Of a stretch of 64,000 nt of DNA, positions 32,415-41,912 are shown in pieces (the stretch's first letter is position 1; each line of letters opens with the position of its first letter). The stretch is taken from positions 1 to 64,000 of the forward strand of contig JAUXQT010000107.1 of assembly GCA_030682135.1 (NCBI GenBank). The letters are read 5' to 3'. The translations under genes were made by a program, and so were the position numbers. The stretch is from Nitrospirota bacterium (GTDB taxonomy: Bacteria > Nitrospirota > Nitrospiria > Nitrospirales > Nitrospiraceae). Under the pieces are notes generated by a model. That model ran no database searches. It was given only the letters and a program-made list of their open reading frames with translations, and was not told the DNA's origin.

Positions 32415-32687
32415 ATGATTACGATTTCACTGATGGGGCAGCTACAGACCGCCGATGGAGAACGGGACCTCGCCTGTGAAGTGCCATCACCGATGTCTGT
32501 CCGCCAGGTGATCCAGCGACAGGGCATTCAATTGCGGCATCTCCTCCAGCTCATTCGCGAGAAGAAAGTACTGGTGACCATCAATAAAAAAATAGCGAGC
32601 GACGACTCACTCGTTCAGGACGGCGACGCGATCAGGCTGGTGGGACACGATGGGATGGGTGGGACCGGGCTCGGCCCCTCGCTCTAG
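32415..32687 (+). CDS. MoaD/ThiS-like beta-grasp protein
   Basis: A 90-residue protein with the ubiquitin-like fold of sulfur carriers: MITISLMGQL, a middle helix (SVRQVIQRQGIQL), LVTINKKIASDDSLVQDGD and IRLVGHDGMGGTGLGPSL. Active sulfur carriers end in Gly-Gly; here a Gly-Gly is followed by seven residues (TGLGPSL), so either the tail is clipped or the protein is not a sulfur carrier. No thiamine or molybdopterin genes are nearby. It ends in a good terminator. Confidence 0.62.
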   Translation: MITISLMGQLQTADGERDLACEVPSPMSVRQVIQRQGIQLRHLLQLIREKKVLVTINKKIASDDSLVQDGDAIRLVGHDGMGGTGLGPSL

Positions 32688-32702
32688 CGAGGCCACAAAC
32701 TA

Positions 32703-32742
32703 CAGGGCCGACGCCCCTCACGGGGAGTCGGCCCTGCGATTC
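32703..32742 (+). terminator. Terminator after the MoaD/ThiS-like gene
   Basis: A 10-bp perfect stem, CAGGGCCGAC (32703-32712) and GTCGGCCCTG (32727-32736), with CCCCT/GGGGA pairing inside, followed by CGATTCTTT. It ends the plus-strand transcript. Confidence 0.75.
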
Positions 32743-32807
32743 TTTATGCAGCACGAAAGAAGCTGACAGAAGGCGCGGACATCCGATCTACACCGGACAG
32801 TCTCCGC

Positions 32808-33095
32808 TTACTTCTTGCCGAGGATCGCGTCCTTGGCGGCCTTGGCCACGCGGAACTTGACCACACGCTTGGCCGGAATCTTGATCGGCTCGCCGGTCTG
32901 CGGATTCCGTCCCATGCGGGCCTTGCGGTTCGCCAACACGAGCTTCCCGATCCCAGGAATCACGAATATGTTCTTCGCTTCCTTGTACGCCAAGGCGGCA
33001 AAGTCATCCATGAGCTGGACGGACGCCTTCTTGGTCAGCCCGGTCTTCTGGGCCATATGTTCGGCAATCTGCGACTTGGTCATTGATTTAGCCAT
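32808..33095 (-). CDS. HU-family DNA-binding protein
   Basis: A 95-residue nucleoid protein with the HU fold: TKSQIAEHMAQKTGLTKKAS helix pair, IPGIGKLVLANRKARMGRNP (the DNA-binding arm), PQTGEPIKIPAKRVVKFRV and a lysine-rich end. It would bend and coat DNA as a dimer. AAGGAGG lies just before ATG 33095. The 287-nt region between it and the next plus-strand gene presumably carries its promoter. There are likely other HU genes in the genome. Confidence 0.93.
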   Translation of the reverse strand: MAKSMTKSQIAEHMAQKTGLTKKASVQLMDDFAALAYKEAKNIFVIPGIGKLVLANRKARMGRNPQTGEPIKIPAKRVVKFRVAKAAKDAILGKK

Positions 33096-33383
33096 GCAAC
33101 CAACCTCCTTAAAAAAACAAGATGGTGAACAACAACAAACTCGCCCCTATCTTGACCCCACTCAGACTCGATACACATTCGTAAACAAACAGTCGTGGTA
33201 TGCGCTGCAACGAAAACCAGCGGGAGTCTATCCAAGCGCTCGGAAGCTGTCAACCGGAAAAACACAGGCCAGACGTAGGGAAACACCTCTACCGCCTCTT
33301 GCAGTTTCAAGACCAGCCAGCGTAAAGTGGAAAATTGGACAGCATTTTCATCTCAATAATGCCGCACCCTCGGAGTTGCTAGC

Positions 33384-33941
33384 ATGGCAAAAGAACTACC
33401 TATTCTGCCTTCAACTGCCCAACCGGCGGACGAGGCACAGGCAGAGTCGTTCCAGTATTCCCGCGTGTTTTGTCAAAAGGAAAACTCCCCCCCTCTTCGT
33501 TTGCTCCTGGAATTTCTCAAGTCTCGTGGTCAAACGCCGATTGCTCCGCCGGACATGGACGACACCATGTTGGATGAATGGGCCTGGGTTCAAGTAACGC
33601 TCGGATACGATCGCGACCGCAAACCGATTCAAGTACTCTGCGTCAGGGATCGAGGCACCTATCAAGACGTCTTCGACAAAGAGAAAGCCCAGTTCCTGGA
33701 CCTCGTCTCCGCTCACGACGATATCGAGGCAGGCCTCGTACGCGAATACATCGAGCGCGCGCGATTCATCCTCACCACTCGATTTGTTCAAAACGACATC
33801 ACCGACGAGGGCTATGACTTCAACGGCTGGATTTTAGAGTTCTACCAAGAGCAATGTAACGGCATCGTCCAGATCGATAACCAAGGCTTCTACTCCCCCA
33901 AAGGCGACCTGATCCTCGATCTCTCCGTTAAAGTGGAATAA
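33384..33941 (+). CDS. Hypothetical protein
   Basis: A 185-residue acidic protein, MAKELPILPSTAQPADEAQA..., with a repeated pattern of aromatic and acidic residues (DEWAWVQVTLGYDRDRKPIQ, QVLCVRDRGTYQDVF). The C terminus (IVQIDNQGFYSPKGDLILDL) reads as beta structure. No family was recognised and no membrane segment is seen. It ends 6 nt before a YkgJ-type gene on the same strand and is probably co-transcribed with it. Confidence 0.5.
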   Translation: MAKELPILPSTAQPADEAQAESFQYSRVFCQKENSPPLRLLLEFLKSRGQTPIAPPDMDDTMLDEWAWVQVTLGYDRDRKPIQVLCVRDRGTYQDVFDKEKAQFLDLVSAHDDIEAGLVREYIERARFILTTRFVQNDITDEGYDFNGWILEFYQEQCNGIVQIDNQGFYSPKGDLILDLSVKVE

Positions 33942-33947
33942 GTCGCC

Positions 33948-34577
33948 GTGGCAAGTCCAACTCCGCTTACCCCTGCTCCCCTCTACGAACACACGGCCCA
34001 TTGGTTCGACCGGGCCACTGCCTCCCTGCTCGGTGAAGTGCCCTGCCGACTCGGCTGCACCAATTGTTGCATCGGTCCATTTCCCATTACCCTCCTCGAC
34101 GTCCAAACCATCCAACAGGGACTGCCTAACCTCTCGCAGGATCAGCGCCTGCGTATCGAGCAGCGAGCCATCGAACAGACTGCCGCCATGGAGGCCTCCT
34201 TCCCACAACTGACCAATAGCGAGCTACTCGACAATTGGTCCGACCTGGAAATCGACCGACTGGTCGCAGAGTTTCACCACTATCCCTGTCCGGCACTCGA
34301 ACCGGACGGTCGTTGTGGCGTCTATCAACACCGCCCCCTGGTTTGCCGATCCATGGGCATCCCGGCAGAAAATTGCGGTCTAACCCAGGGCGCCTGCGAA
34401 GTCCAAACATTCATCCCGATTGTGCGACTCCCTTCCTCATTCAGGGAGGAAGAGAATCGCTTGCTACAGGAGGAAACCCTCGCGCTGGACGCCCTTCGTC
34501 TCACCACAGGGTTAACAGGGGAAGAAGTACTCCTGCCCTACGGATTCTTAGCCGGACATAGACAAGACGGTTCGTAA
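33948..34577 (+). CDS. YkgJ-family cysteine-cluster protein
   Basis: A 209-residue protein with the conserved eight-cysteine pattern of the YkgJ (UPF0153) family: CRLGCTNCC (C33, C37, C40, C41) and CPALEPDGRCGVYQHRPLVC, presumed to bind zinc or iron. The start is GTG 33948. A second member occurs at 58189-59022, so the genome has at least two. Biochemical function of the family is not established. tRNA-Arg and tRNA-Lys follow 60 nt downstream. Confidence 0.75.
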   Translation: MASPTPLTPAPLYEHTAHWFDRATASLLGEVPCRLGCTNCCIGPFPITLLDVQTIQQGLPNLSQDQRLRIEQRAIEQTAAMEASFPQLTNSELLDNWSDLEIDRLVAEFHHYPCPALEPDGRCGVYQHRPLVCRSMGIPAENCGLTQGACEVQTFIPIVRLPSSFREEENRLLQEETLALDALRLTTGLTGEEVLLPYGFLAGHRQDGS

Positions 34578-34636
34578 GACTACTGCTAGACAGAGGATAA
34601 AACCCTGTGCTAATGTCTCAAACCTTGGTTGCGGGA

Positions 34637-34713
34637 GCGCCTGTAGCTCAGCTGGATAGAGCATCAGCCTCCGGAGCTGAGGGCCACAGGTTCAAATCCT
34701 GTCAGGCGCACCA
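34637..34713 (+). tRNA. tRNA-Arg (CCG)
   Basis: A 77-nt cloverleaf: acceptor GCGCCTG/CAGGCGC, D arm GCTCAGCTGGATAGAGC, anticodon loop CTCCGGA (anticodon CCG), T loop TTCAAAT, and an encoded CCA. It reads CGG. It is 56 nt before tRNA-Lys. Confidence 0.94.
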
Positions 34714-34769
34714 GCAAACAGGCAAGGGACAGTCGCCGCACATAGATATCCGCCACGTACATACCCGGT

Positions 34770-34845
<76 letters not shown>

Positions 34846-34989
34846 AAATTTCCAACCACTTTCCCTTCCGTATCTCTTACCACCTGAGCCGATGGTGCGA
34901 CAGCATCGAATTCTATGTCCCGCTCTGGCAGGAACGAGTGAGCCGGCTTGTCTTACTTCGCGCCTCTCGCTCAATGCCTTTTGCATAAC

Positions 34990-36177
34990 TCATGGTCGCT
35001 CCACAATTATCGCCAACGCTTCTCCTCCCCCGATACAGAGACTGGCGAGACCTCGTCGGACATCACGAACCTCCATGGCATGGAGCAGAGTCGTGAGAAT
35101 TCGTGCGCCGGTGGCGCCGATTGGATGACCCAGCGCAATGGCCCCACCGTTGACGTTGACTCTCTCGGGGTCAAGCCCTAATTCCCGATTGATTGCGAGG
35201 GAGACGGCTGAGAAAGCTTCATTGATCTCAAACAGGTCGATGTCGCCAAGCGAAAGAGCTGCCCTCTTGAGCACCAGCTTGATCGCCTCGACTGGTGCCA
35301 TCGTAAACCACTCAGGCGCGAGCGCCGCGCCTGCATAGCCGATGATGCGCGCCATCGGCGTGAGGCCGAGGTGCGCGGCTTCCTCTTCCGCCATGACGAC
35401 CAACGCTGCCGCTCCGTCGTTACAGGATGGAGAGTTGCCCACGGTCAGGACACCGTCTTCCCGGAATGCCGGCTTGAGGTCACGCAGCTTGCTCAGATCG
35501 ACGCGGCCCGGCTCTTCATCATCTGTCACGGTTAATGGCGCACCTTTCCGTTGCGGCACATCAACCGGCACGATTTCACGCGTAAAGATCCCCGTCGCAA
35601 TGGCCTCCTGGGCGCGGCGGTAACTCTCCAAAGCGAAGTCGTCAACCTCTCCTCTTGTGAGCCCGTACTTTGCCGCACAGAGCTCGCCCCCGTCACCCAT
35701 ATGAAAATTGTTATAGACGTCCCAGAGGCCGTCTTTGACCAGACTGTCCACCAGCTCCGCATGTCCCAGCCGATAGCCTTGCCGCGCTTTCTCCAACAAG
35801 TAGGGCGCACGAGTCATGTTTTCCATGCCGCCCGCCACAACAATCCTCGCATCGCCGAGCGCAATGGCCTGAGCAGCCATGATCACGGTCATAAGGCTCG
35901 AGCCGCAGACCTTGTTGACCGTCGTCGCACCGACAGAGTGGGGAATCCCGGCTCCGATCGCAGCTTGTCTGGCCGGTGCCTGCCCGAGTCCGGCACTCAA
36001 GACGCAGCCCATATAGACGTCGTCTACGCGCTCGGGAGAAACACCACTGCGCTTTAGTGTTTCCGCGATGGCAATGCTGCCTAACTTCGTTGCGGGTAGT
36101 GAGCCGAACAGCCCGTTGAAGCTCCCTATCGGTGTTCGCACTGCGCTGATGATGACCGCTTGTTGTTTCTTGTTCAC
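34990..36177 (-). CDS. Acetyl-CoA acetyltransferase (thiolase)
   Basis: A 395-residue thiolase with nucleophile C91 (NKVCGSS), the GGAIALGHPIGATGAR histidine motif near 343-358 and the second cysteine in LCIGGGEALAI near the C terminus. The enzyme splits acetoacetyl-CoA or condenses two acetyl-CoA. It is minus-strand, 67 nt upstream of the acyl-CoA dehydrogenase gene's end, and belongs to the fatty-acid-degradation locus at 35-46.7 kb. ATG 36177 begins MNKKQQAVIISAVRTP. Confidence 0.95.
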   Translation of the reverse strand: MNKKQQAVIISAVRTPIGSFNGLFGSLPATKLGSIAIAETLKRSGVSPERVDDVYMGCVLSAGLGQAPARQAAIGAGIPHSVGATTVNKVCGSSLMTVIMAAQAIALGDARIVVAGGMENMTRAPYLLEKARQGYRLGHAELVDSLVKDGLWDVYNNFHMGDGGELCAAKYGLTRGEVDDFALESYRRAQEAIATGIFTREIVPVDVPQRKGAPLTVTDDEEPGRVDLSKLRDLKPAFREDGVLTVGNSPSCNDGAAALVVMAEEEAAHLGLTPMARIIGYAGAALAPEWFTMAPVEAIKLVLKRAALSLGDIDLFEINEAFSAVSLAINRELGLDPERVNVNGGAIALGHPIGATGARILTTLLHAMEVRDVRRGLASLCIGGGEALAIIVERP

Positions 36178-36244
36178 GAGATTTGTCCCGGCGACTCCGT
36201 TCGAGATCGCCCTTGACCTTCACTATTCCCCACGCGCCACTCAG

Positions 36245-38119
36245 TCATTTCTCTACCAACGGCACAATCCCCTCCTCAAGCCACGCATACTCGCCACGCA
36301 TAATGGCCTTCGACAGTTGATAGACGATGCTGTCCTTTTTGTGCCTATGGATTCTTCTCGCCAGAGAGGAGGGAGGACTTAGACGATCTGCCATTTCCTC
36401 GCAGAAATAGGTGACAAGCTCAGAGAGGCCTGGCTTCGTCCGCATCTCCGGTTGAGAGGCATACCAAATGATCGCTGCCATCGGAAAGAGCGCTAGGCTG
36501 TCATCGACAACACCTTTGAGGAGAAGCTGCTTATTGTGCAAACCCTGGCGATGGCGGAGCGTTGCCACGAGCGTCGATCGTGTCAGGCTGCGAGAGAATG
36601 CTTCGATACAACGAACCCACCGGGCATAGTCTTGTCCGAACATCGCCGAAGTGGTCACTGGGCTCGAAATAGGGAGACAAGAGCGACGCGCCATGCGCGC
36701 ATAGTACAGCGGTGCCGCGATCTTGTCCGACGGCGAACCTTGAAGAAACGCGATCCCCTGCTCGATATAGGGCGCGAGGGCCTCCCGCGCCATCCAGATG
36801 CGCAAAATTTCGCTCGTTCCCTCCCACACCAGATTAATGCGGGCGTCGCGAAGCATGCGCATGACGGGAATACCGGGCTCGCCACTCTGACGCTGCGATT
36901 CAACGGTCATGAATCCACGCCCCCCGCGCACCTGGAACAGATCGTTGACCACTTCCCAATACCACTCGCTTCCGATAATTTTGGCTGCGGCCGACTCCAG
37001 CCGAAGATCGCCTTGCTTCTTGGCCCAGGCGCCGCAGAAAGCCATGACGGCGTCGAGCGCCAGCGTATAGGCCGCGGCACGACAGACTTTTTCGCCGATG
37101 AGAGTGTGTTCGCCGATCGGTTTGTTCCACTGGACGCGCGTGCGTCCCCACCAGCGCATCACGGACAGGCACTGCTTGAGCCCCCCCAAACAGGCTGCAG
37201 GAAGTGTCAGTCGACCGACGGTGAGCGTGGCCAGCGCGATCCTCAAGCCATCCTCTTCGGTCCCCAGGCGATTCTCAATCGGGACGTAGACGTTGTGAAA
37301 CATCGGGATGCCGTTGTAAATCCCCCTCACGCCCTCGAAATGCAGACGAGTGACGGAGCACCCAGGCCAATGGGTTTCAACGATGAAGGCCCCATATCGC
37401 TTCTGGGCCCGGGGGTCGTGGAGTTCCTCCGTCCGATCGACGATTCGTGCGATGACGACCAGCATGGAGGCGAGAAACTCGCCGTCCTGCTTCGCAGAAT
37501 TTGTAATGAAGAATTTTTCCCCCGTCAGACGATAGGCGATGGTCTTCCCGTTTTCTGCAACGCGGACAGCGCAGGTCTCTACTTTGGAGATGTCACAGCC
37601 GACGTTTCGTTCCGTGAGCGCAAACCCTGAAATTTCTCCCTGGGCGAGCCGCGGAAGATACTTGGCCTTCTGGGCTTCTGTCCCGAACAGGCGCAACGGT
37701 TCTGGAACGCCAATCGATTGCGCAGCCGACAACAGCACCGTCAGCGACGTGTCAACACTGCCACAGAGGGTGGCGACTTTCTGGTACTCAGATTGGGTCA
37801 ACTCCAGCCCGCCGAAGCGATGGGGAATCTTGATCCCGAACGCGCCGATCTCTGCCAGTCTTTTCAAGACCGGCTCAGGCAGTTCCCCCTCACTGTCAAC
37901 CCGCTCAGGGTCCAGTGGTATCAGGGCGATCTTAAATTGTTCGAGGAAATTGAGGGCAGCCGGACTCGGCTGTGGAATGCTGATCGAAGTAAAGAGGTCC
38001 CACCTGACGTCGGCTTCAAACAGCCCGGCAAGAAACCCGGAATAGGCAGCCGTATCGCGAGCAGTCTCCGCCACCACCTCAGACCCTTGAAATACATTCT
38101 GGTCTTTCATGTGCGGCAC
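36245..38119 (-). CDS. Acyl-CoA dehydrogenase family protein, extended form
   Basis: A 624-residue FAD enzyme that would make the first double bond in acyl-CoA oxidation. The N-terminal two thirds has acyl-CoA-dehydrogenase segments (LKRLAEIGAFGIKIPHRFGG, LAQGEISGFALTERNVGCDI, ITNSAKQDG and RGGRGFM). A C-terminal extension of about 200 residues is found in some long-chain members. The catalytic glutamate may be in NLVWEGTSEILRIW. The gene is divergent from the thiolase-FadJ-FadD operon with 240 nt between, where shared promoters would lie. Confidence 0.88.
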   Translation of the reverse strand: MPHMKDQNVFQGSEVVAETARDTAAYSGFLAGLFEADVRWDLFTSISIPQPSPAALNFLEQFKIALIPLDPERVDSEGELPEPVLKRLAEIGAFGIKIPHRFGGLELTQSEYQKVATLCGSVDTSLTVLLSAAQSIGVPEPLRLFGTEAQKAKYLPRLAQGEISGFALTERNVGCDISKVETCAVRVAENGKTIAYRLTGEKFFITNSAKQDGEFLASMLVVIARIVDRTEELHDPRAQKRYGAFIVETHWPGCSVTRLHFEGVRGIYNGIPMFHNVYVPIENRLGTEEDGLRIALATLTVGRLTLPAACLGGLKQCLSVMRWWGRTRVQWNKPIGEHTLIGEKVCRAAAYTLALDAVMAFCGAWAKKQGDLRLESAAAKIIGSEWYWEVVNDLFQVRGGRGFMTVESQRQSGEPGIPVMRMLRDARINLVWEGTSEILRIWMAREALAPYIEQGIAFLQGSPSDKIAAPLYYARMARRSCLPISSPVTTSAMFGQDYARWVRCIEAFSRSLTRSTLVATLRHRQGLHNKQLLLKGVVDDSLALFPMAAIIWYASQPEMRTKPGLSELVTYFCEEMADRLSPPSSLARRIHRHKKDSIVYQLSKAIMRGEYAWLEEGIVPLVEK

Positions 38120-38359
38120 GTCCAGGCCTAGCGAATTAGGGGGCTGTCGCTCGTCTCATGGCCTAACCTTACCACTCCCTGCTCCATCTTTGTCCTGGAA
38201 TCAGCCTGCCCAGACCCCCCTCTTATGTAGTAGTCCTACGCCGGGTACGAGGCGAGCCGGTGACGCCGTAGCGTGGTAGGATGTAGCCGAGCTCAGTGGC
38301 GTCCGAGTGCATCGGCGCGGGAGGGTTCTTCACTCCGGATTTCGGACGGAGCATGCACC

Positions 38360-39685
38360 ATGCGTAATGTCGTCATCGTTGACGGATTCCGCACCCCACT
38401 CTGTAAGGAAGGAACAGACTTTCGCGAGACGGATGCGGAGGTGCTTGGCGCCTGGGTCGTCCGCGAAATGATTACGCGCTGCCACCGCTGGAATCTCCCG
38501 CTTGAGACGATCGATTCCGTCTTGGGCAGCAATGTGGCGACTCCGATGCATGCGGTGAATCCGACGCGGGTCGCAGCCGTTACCGGAGGCCTTCCCGCAA
38601 CCATCCCCGCCGATACGGTAGCCGGGAAAAACTGCGGATCCGGAGTGACGGCACTCTACTATGCGGGACTGCGGATCAGGAGCGGTGACGACGACACCGT
38701 GCTGGTGATCGGCATGGAGGCGATGAGCCGAATCCCGATCGTGTACAACCAGACCGTCGCCAATCTTTTCCTGCAATACGGCAAAGCCAGAAGTCTCCGA
38801 GAGCGCACTGCCTTGGCTCTGGCCCTCATTCCCAAGCTCCTGCATCTCAAGAAATATCCGCCGCAAGTCGGGTTGATGATGGGTCTCACGGACCCGATGT
38901 GTGACCTCATCATGGGACAGACGGCGGAGAATATCGCAAAAGATCCTTCCCTAGATATCTCGCGGCAAGATCAGGACGAATTTTCCATCCGATCGCACAG
39001 GCTCGCGTCGCAGGCATGGAAGGATGGGCTCTTTGCGGACGAGGTCGTACCCATGTACGTCCCCGAGTGGAGCGCCTACGTCGCGCGAGACAATGGCATT
39101 CGTGAAGATGCCGGTCAGGACACGTTTCGCGAGGTCAAGCCCGCGTTCGACAGGCGCCACGGTTCGGTGACACCGGCCAACTCCTCCCAAATAACCGATG
39201 CAGCCGCAGCGATGCTGCTGATGGAAGAAGAGAAGGCCAAGGCCCTTGGGTTGCCGATCCTCGGATACCTGAAAGACTACGCCGATTTTGGCTATGAACC
39301 CTCGTGCATGGGACTGGCCCCCGTCGGGGCCATCGCCAAAGTGTTGGCCAAAGCTCGCCTGAACATGAAGGACTTCTCCGTCTGGGAGATTAACGAAGCC
39401 TTTGCATCCGTCGTATTGGGGATCAGCCGCATTCTTGACTCGTCATCGCTCATGGAACGCAAGTTCGGCCGTTATGGATGGACCGAACGTCTCGGTGAAA
39501 TCCCACCCGACGATCTCAACCCGCACGGAGGCGCGATCGCGCTCGGTCATCCAGTGGGCGTCTCCGGTCTACGCTTGGCCATGACCTCCCTGTTCGAACT
39601 CAGGCGCCGGAATGCCGAGCGGGCCCTGATCAGCGCCTGCGTCGGCGGTGGACAGGGCGTGGCGATGATCTTGGAGAGGAAATAG
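38360..39685 (+). CDS. Acetyl-CoA acyltransferase (FadI-type thiolase)
   Basis: A 441-residue thiolase. Nucleophile C92 lies in AGKNCGSGVTALY, the NPHGGAIALGHPVGVSG histidine motif and the final CVGGGQGVAM cysteine are present. The sequence FxVWEINEAFASV is typical of the long FadI/FadA-type. It would release acetyl-CoA in the last step of beta-oxidation. ATG 38360 follows GGAG; a frame open from 38273 is not needed. It is the first gene of the thiolase-FadJ-FadD set, with 2 nt to the next start. Confidence 0.93.
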   Translation: MRNVVIVDGFRTPLCKEGTDFRETDAEVLGAWVVREMITRCHRWNLPLETIDSVLGSNVATPMHAVNPTRVAAVTGGLPATIPADTVAGKNCGSGVTALYYAGLRIRSGDDDTVLVIGMEAMSRIPIVYNQTVANLFLQYGKARSLRERTALALALIPKLLHLKKYPPQVGLMMGLTDPMCDLIMGQTAENIAKDPSLDISRQDQDEFSIRSHRLASQAWKDGLFADEVVPMYVPEWSAYVARDNGIREDAGQDTFREVKPAFDRRHGSVTPANSSQITDAAAAMLLMEEEKAKALGLPILGYLKDYADFGYEPSCMGLAPVGAIAKVLAKARLNMKDFSVWEINEAFASVVLGISRILDSSSLMERKFGRYGWTERLGEIPPDDLNPHGGAIALGHPVGVSGLRLAMTSLFELRRRNAERALISACVGGGQGVAMILERK

Positions 39686-39687
39686 GC

Positions 39688-41868
39688 ATGTCACAGGATC
39701 ACACCATTTCTCCCGGCTTGTTCACACACTTCAAGACCACAATCCTGGACGATGGCATCTTGCTGGCAGGGTTTGATTATTCAGGCAAGCCGGTCAATGT
39801 GCTCAATGTGGAGAGCATGTCGGAGTGGCAGAAGATCGTGCAGTATGCCGAGCAATCCGCTGCCATCACAGGCGTCCTACTGGTGAGCGTGAAAGAGGGA
39901 AATTTCTGTGCGGGGGCCGACCTGGAGCAGATGCACGACGCGCAACGGCAAGGTTCCTTTCAGGACATGGAGCAGCTCGTGATCACCGCGCACCAGCTCT
40001 TCGACAGAATGGACCGATCGCCGAAACCATTCGTCGCGGCGGTGGAAGGCGCCTGTCTGGGCGGTGGACTCGAGCTGGTGCTGGCCTGCCGCGCGCGCAT
40101 CGCCAGCACCCATCCGAAGACCTGCTTCGCGCTGCCGGAGGTCAAACTGGGCATTCTTCCAGGATTCGGCGGGACCCAACGTCTCCCGCGTCTGATCGGC
40201 GTCCCGGCGGCATTGACCATGATCACGACGGGAAAATCGGTCTTTCCCAGGCAGGCTCTGCGGATGGGCCTTGTGAGCGGGATGGTGACCTCGATGCCTT
40301 CGCCGGTCAGGACCCTGGAGAGGATTCAGAAAGAAACGCTGATGCAGGCTGCCATCGCAGAGGTGCGCCGTCTCTGTTCATCTCCTGCCAAACGGCAGCA
40401 GCCGCTTCGGGCCAGCCAAAGATTCTTGAGTGCTCCTGTCATTCGCTCGCTCGTCTGCCGCTATGCCCGGCATCAAGTCACCAGACGCGTCGGGCATTTC
40501 TATCCCGCTCCGCTCCGGGCCATCGATGCCGTGGAGAGAGGACTACGGTTGACTATTCAGGAGGGGTCGCTCACGGTCGAGCGACCGCTCCTGATGGAAC
40601 TCATGGCCAGCCAGACGTCCTCACATCTCGTCGGTCTGTTCCTGGCCGGCGAACAAGTGAAACGGAGCGTGGCGATCGTTCCGATGGCGTCTACCAGGGT
40701 GGGTGTGCTGGGAGCCGGATTGATGGGCTCACAGATCGCCGGCCAGCTCGCTGAAAAAGGCTACCCAGTGGTGTTACGGGACCTGTCTTCAGAGATTCTC
40801 GCGAAGGCGATCGGAAGGATCCAGACCGCTCAAACCGCCCAGGTGCGTAAGCGGACTATTCTCCCGTCCGACTTGCGCTATCGCATGATGCGGATTGCAC
40901 CGACCACCAGCACCAGGGATGTGAGCGCCGCGTCCCTGGTCATCGAAGCCGTATCGGAGAAACTCGACGTGAAACGAGCGGTGCTCGCGGAATTTGAATC
41001 GGAGGCCCGTCCCGATGCGATCTTCGCGACGAACACGTCGTCATACACCTTGGCCGACATCGCCGCGAACGCCATCCATCCGGAACGGTGTGTGGGCCTC
41101 CACTTTTTCAACCCTGTGACCAGAATGCAGTTGGTCGAAGTAGTCCGTGCACCCTTCACCTCCGACATCGCCCTCGCGCAGGCCGGCAGTCTCGCCAAGC
41201 GGCTGGGCAAGTTTCCACTCGTGGTGCATGACGGACCGGGATTCCTCGTGAACAGAATTCTGTCGCGCTATCTGGCAGAGGCCGTCATCATGGTGGGGGA
41301 AGGCATTTCTTTTCGGCGCATCGACGCCGTCGCCAAGAATTTCGGCATGGCAGTCGATAGCGGACATCCGATGGGTCCGCTGGAACTCATCGACCTGATC
41401 GGACTTCCGGTTGCCATACACGTGTTGACCTCGCTCGCCGTGCTGGGACCTCGAATCGAGTCCCGCGATGCACTGCTGCAGAACCTCCTTCCCAAGCAGC
41501 AGCCACCGCTGACATTTTGGAAGTCAGGGAAAGAACATGCGGCGGCGCTCGACGCGGTCGCACACTACCGTCGCGCATATCCGTCAGATGCCGGCCCCAC
41601 CTCCGATGAGAGCCTTCACCGGAGACTGTTTCTCCCGATGGTCGACGAGGCGGTGCGCTGTCTGCACGACAAGATCGTGGAGCATCCCTGGCAGCTCGAT
41701 TTCGCCCTGACCTATGGGATCGGGTTCCCCGCGTTCCGCGGAGGGCTCCTCACCTGGGCGCGCCAGACCATGACGCCCGGGCAGATAACCCGAGAACTGG
41801 AGTCGCTGGCAACCACGTATGGTAAACGTTTTGAGCCCTGTCAGTGGCTCTCCGACGGAGGCTGGTAA
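39688..41868 (+). CDS. 3-hydroxyacyl-CoA dehydrogenase/enoyl-CoA hydratase (FadJ/FadB type)
   Basis: A 726-residue multifunctional enzyme. The N-terminal crotonase domain has EGACLGGGLELVLACR and LPEVKLGILPGFGGTQRLPR (catalytic glutamates). The Rossmann motif VGVLGAGLMGSQIAGQL starts near residue 338. The HAD domain has the catalytic-type histidine in GLHFFNPVTRMQLVEVV, then FPLVVHDGPGFLVNRILSRY. Together they hydrate enoyl-CoA and oxidise the product with NAD. Length matches the family. The start is 2 nt after the thiolase, indicating translational coupling. ATG 39688 follows GAGAGGAAATAGG. Confidence 0.95.
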   Translation: MSQDHTISPGLFTHFKTTILDDGILLAGFDYSGKPVNVLNVESMSEWQKIVQYAEQSAAITGVLLVSVKEGNFCAGADLEQMHDAQRQGSFQDMEQLVITAHQLFDRMDRSPKPFVAAVEGACLGGGLELVLACRARIASTHPKTCFALPEVKLGILPGFGGTQRLPRLIGVPAALTMITTGKSVFPRQALRMGLVSGMVTSMPSPVRTLERIQKETLMQAAIAEVRRLCSSPAKRQQPLRASQRFLSAPVIRSLVCRYARHQVTRRVGHFYPAPLRAIDAVERGLRLTIQEGSLTVERPLLMELMASQTSSHLVGLFLAGEQVKRSVAIVPMASTRVGVLGAGLMGSQIAGQLAEKGYPVVLRDLSSEILAKAIGRIQTAQTAQVRKRTILPSDLRYRMMRIAPTTSTRDVSAASLVIEAVSEKLDVKRAVLAEFESEARPDAIFATNTSSYTLADIAANAIHPERCVGLHFFNPVTRMQLVEVVRAPFTSDIALAQAGSLAKRLGKFPLVVHDGPGFLVNRILSRYLAEAVIMVGEGISFRRIDAVAKNFGMAVDSGHPMGPLELIDLIGLPVAIHVLTSLAVLGPRIESRDALLQNLLPKQQPPLTFWKSGKEHAAALDAVAHYRRAYPSDAGPTSDESLHRRLFLPMVDEAVRCLHDKIVEHPWQLDFALTYGIGFPAFRGGLLTWARQTMTPGQITRELESLATTYGKRFEPCQWLSDGGW

Positions 41869-41912
41869 TGCCGGACATTTCTTGAACCGACCGGCACGAA
41901 AGGGAGGGCCTT

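Noticed and set aside
32815-33597. A 260-residue plus-strand frame over the HU gene and the next gene
   Set aside because: It overlaps HU antisense and then the next gene in another frame; neither part looks like a protein family.
36536-37630. A 364-residue plus-strand reading frame inside the acyl-CoA dehydrogenase gene
   Set aside because: It is antisense to a conserved coding sequence; composition is unlike real proteins.
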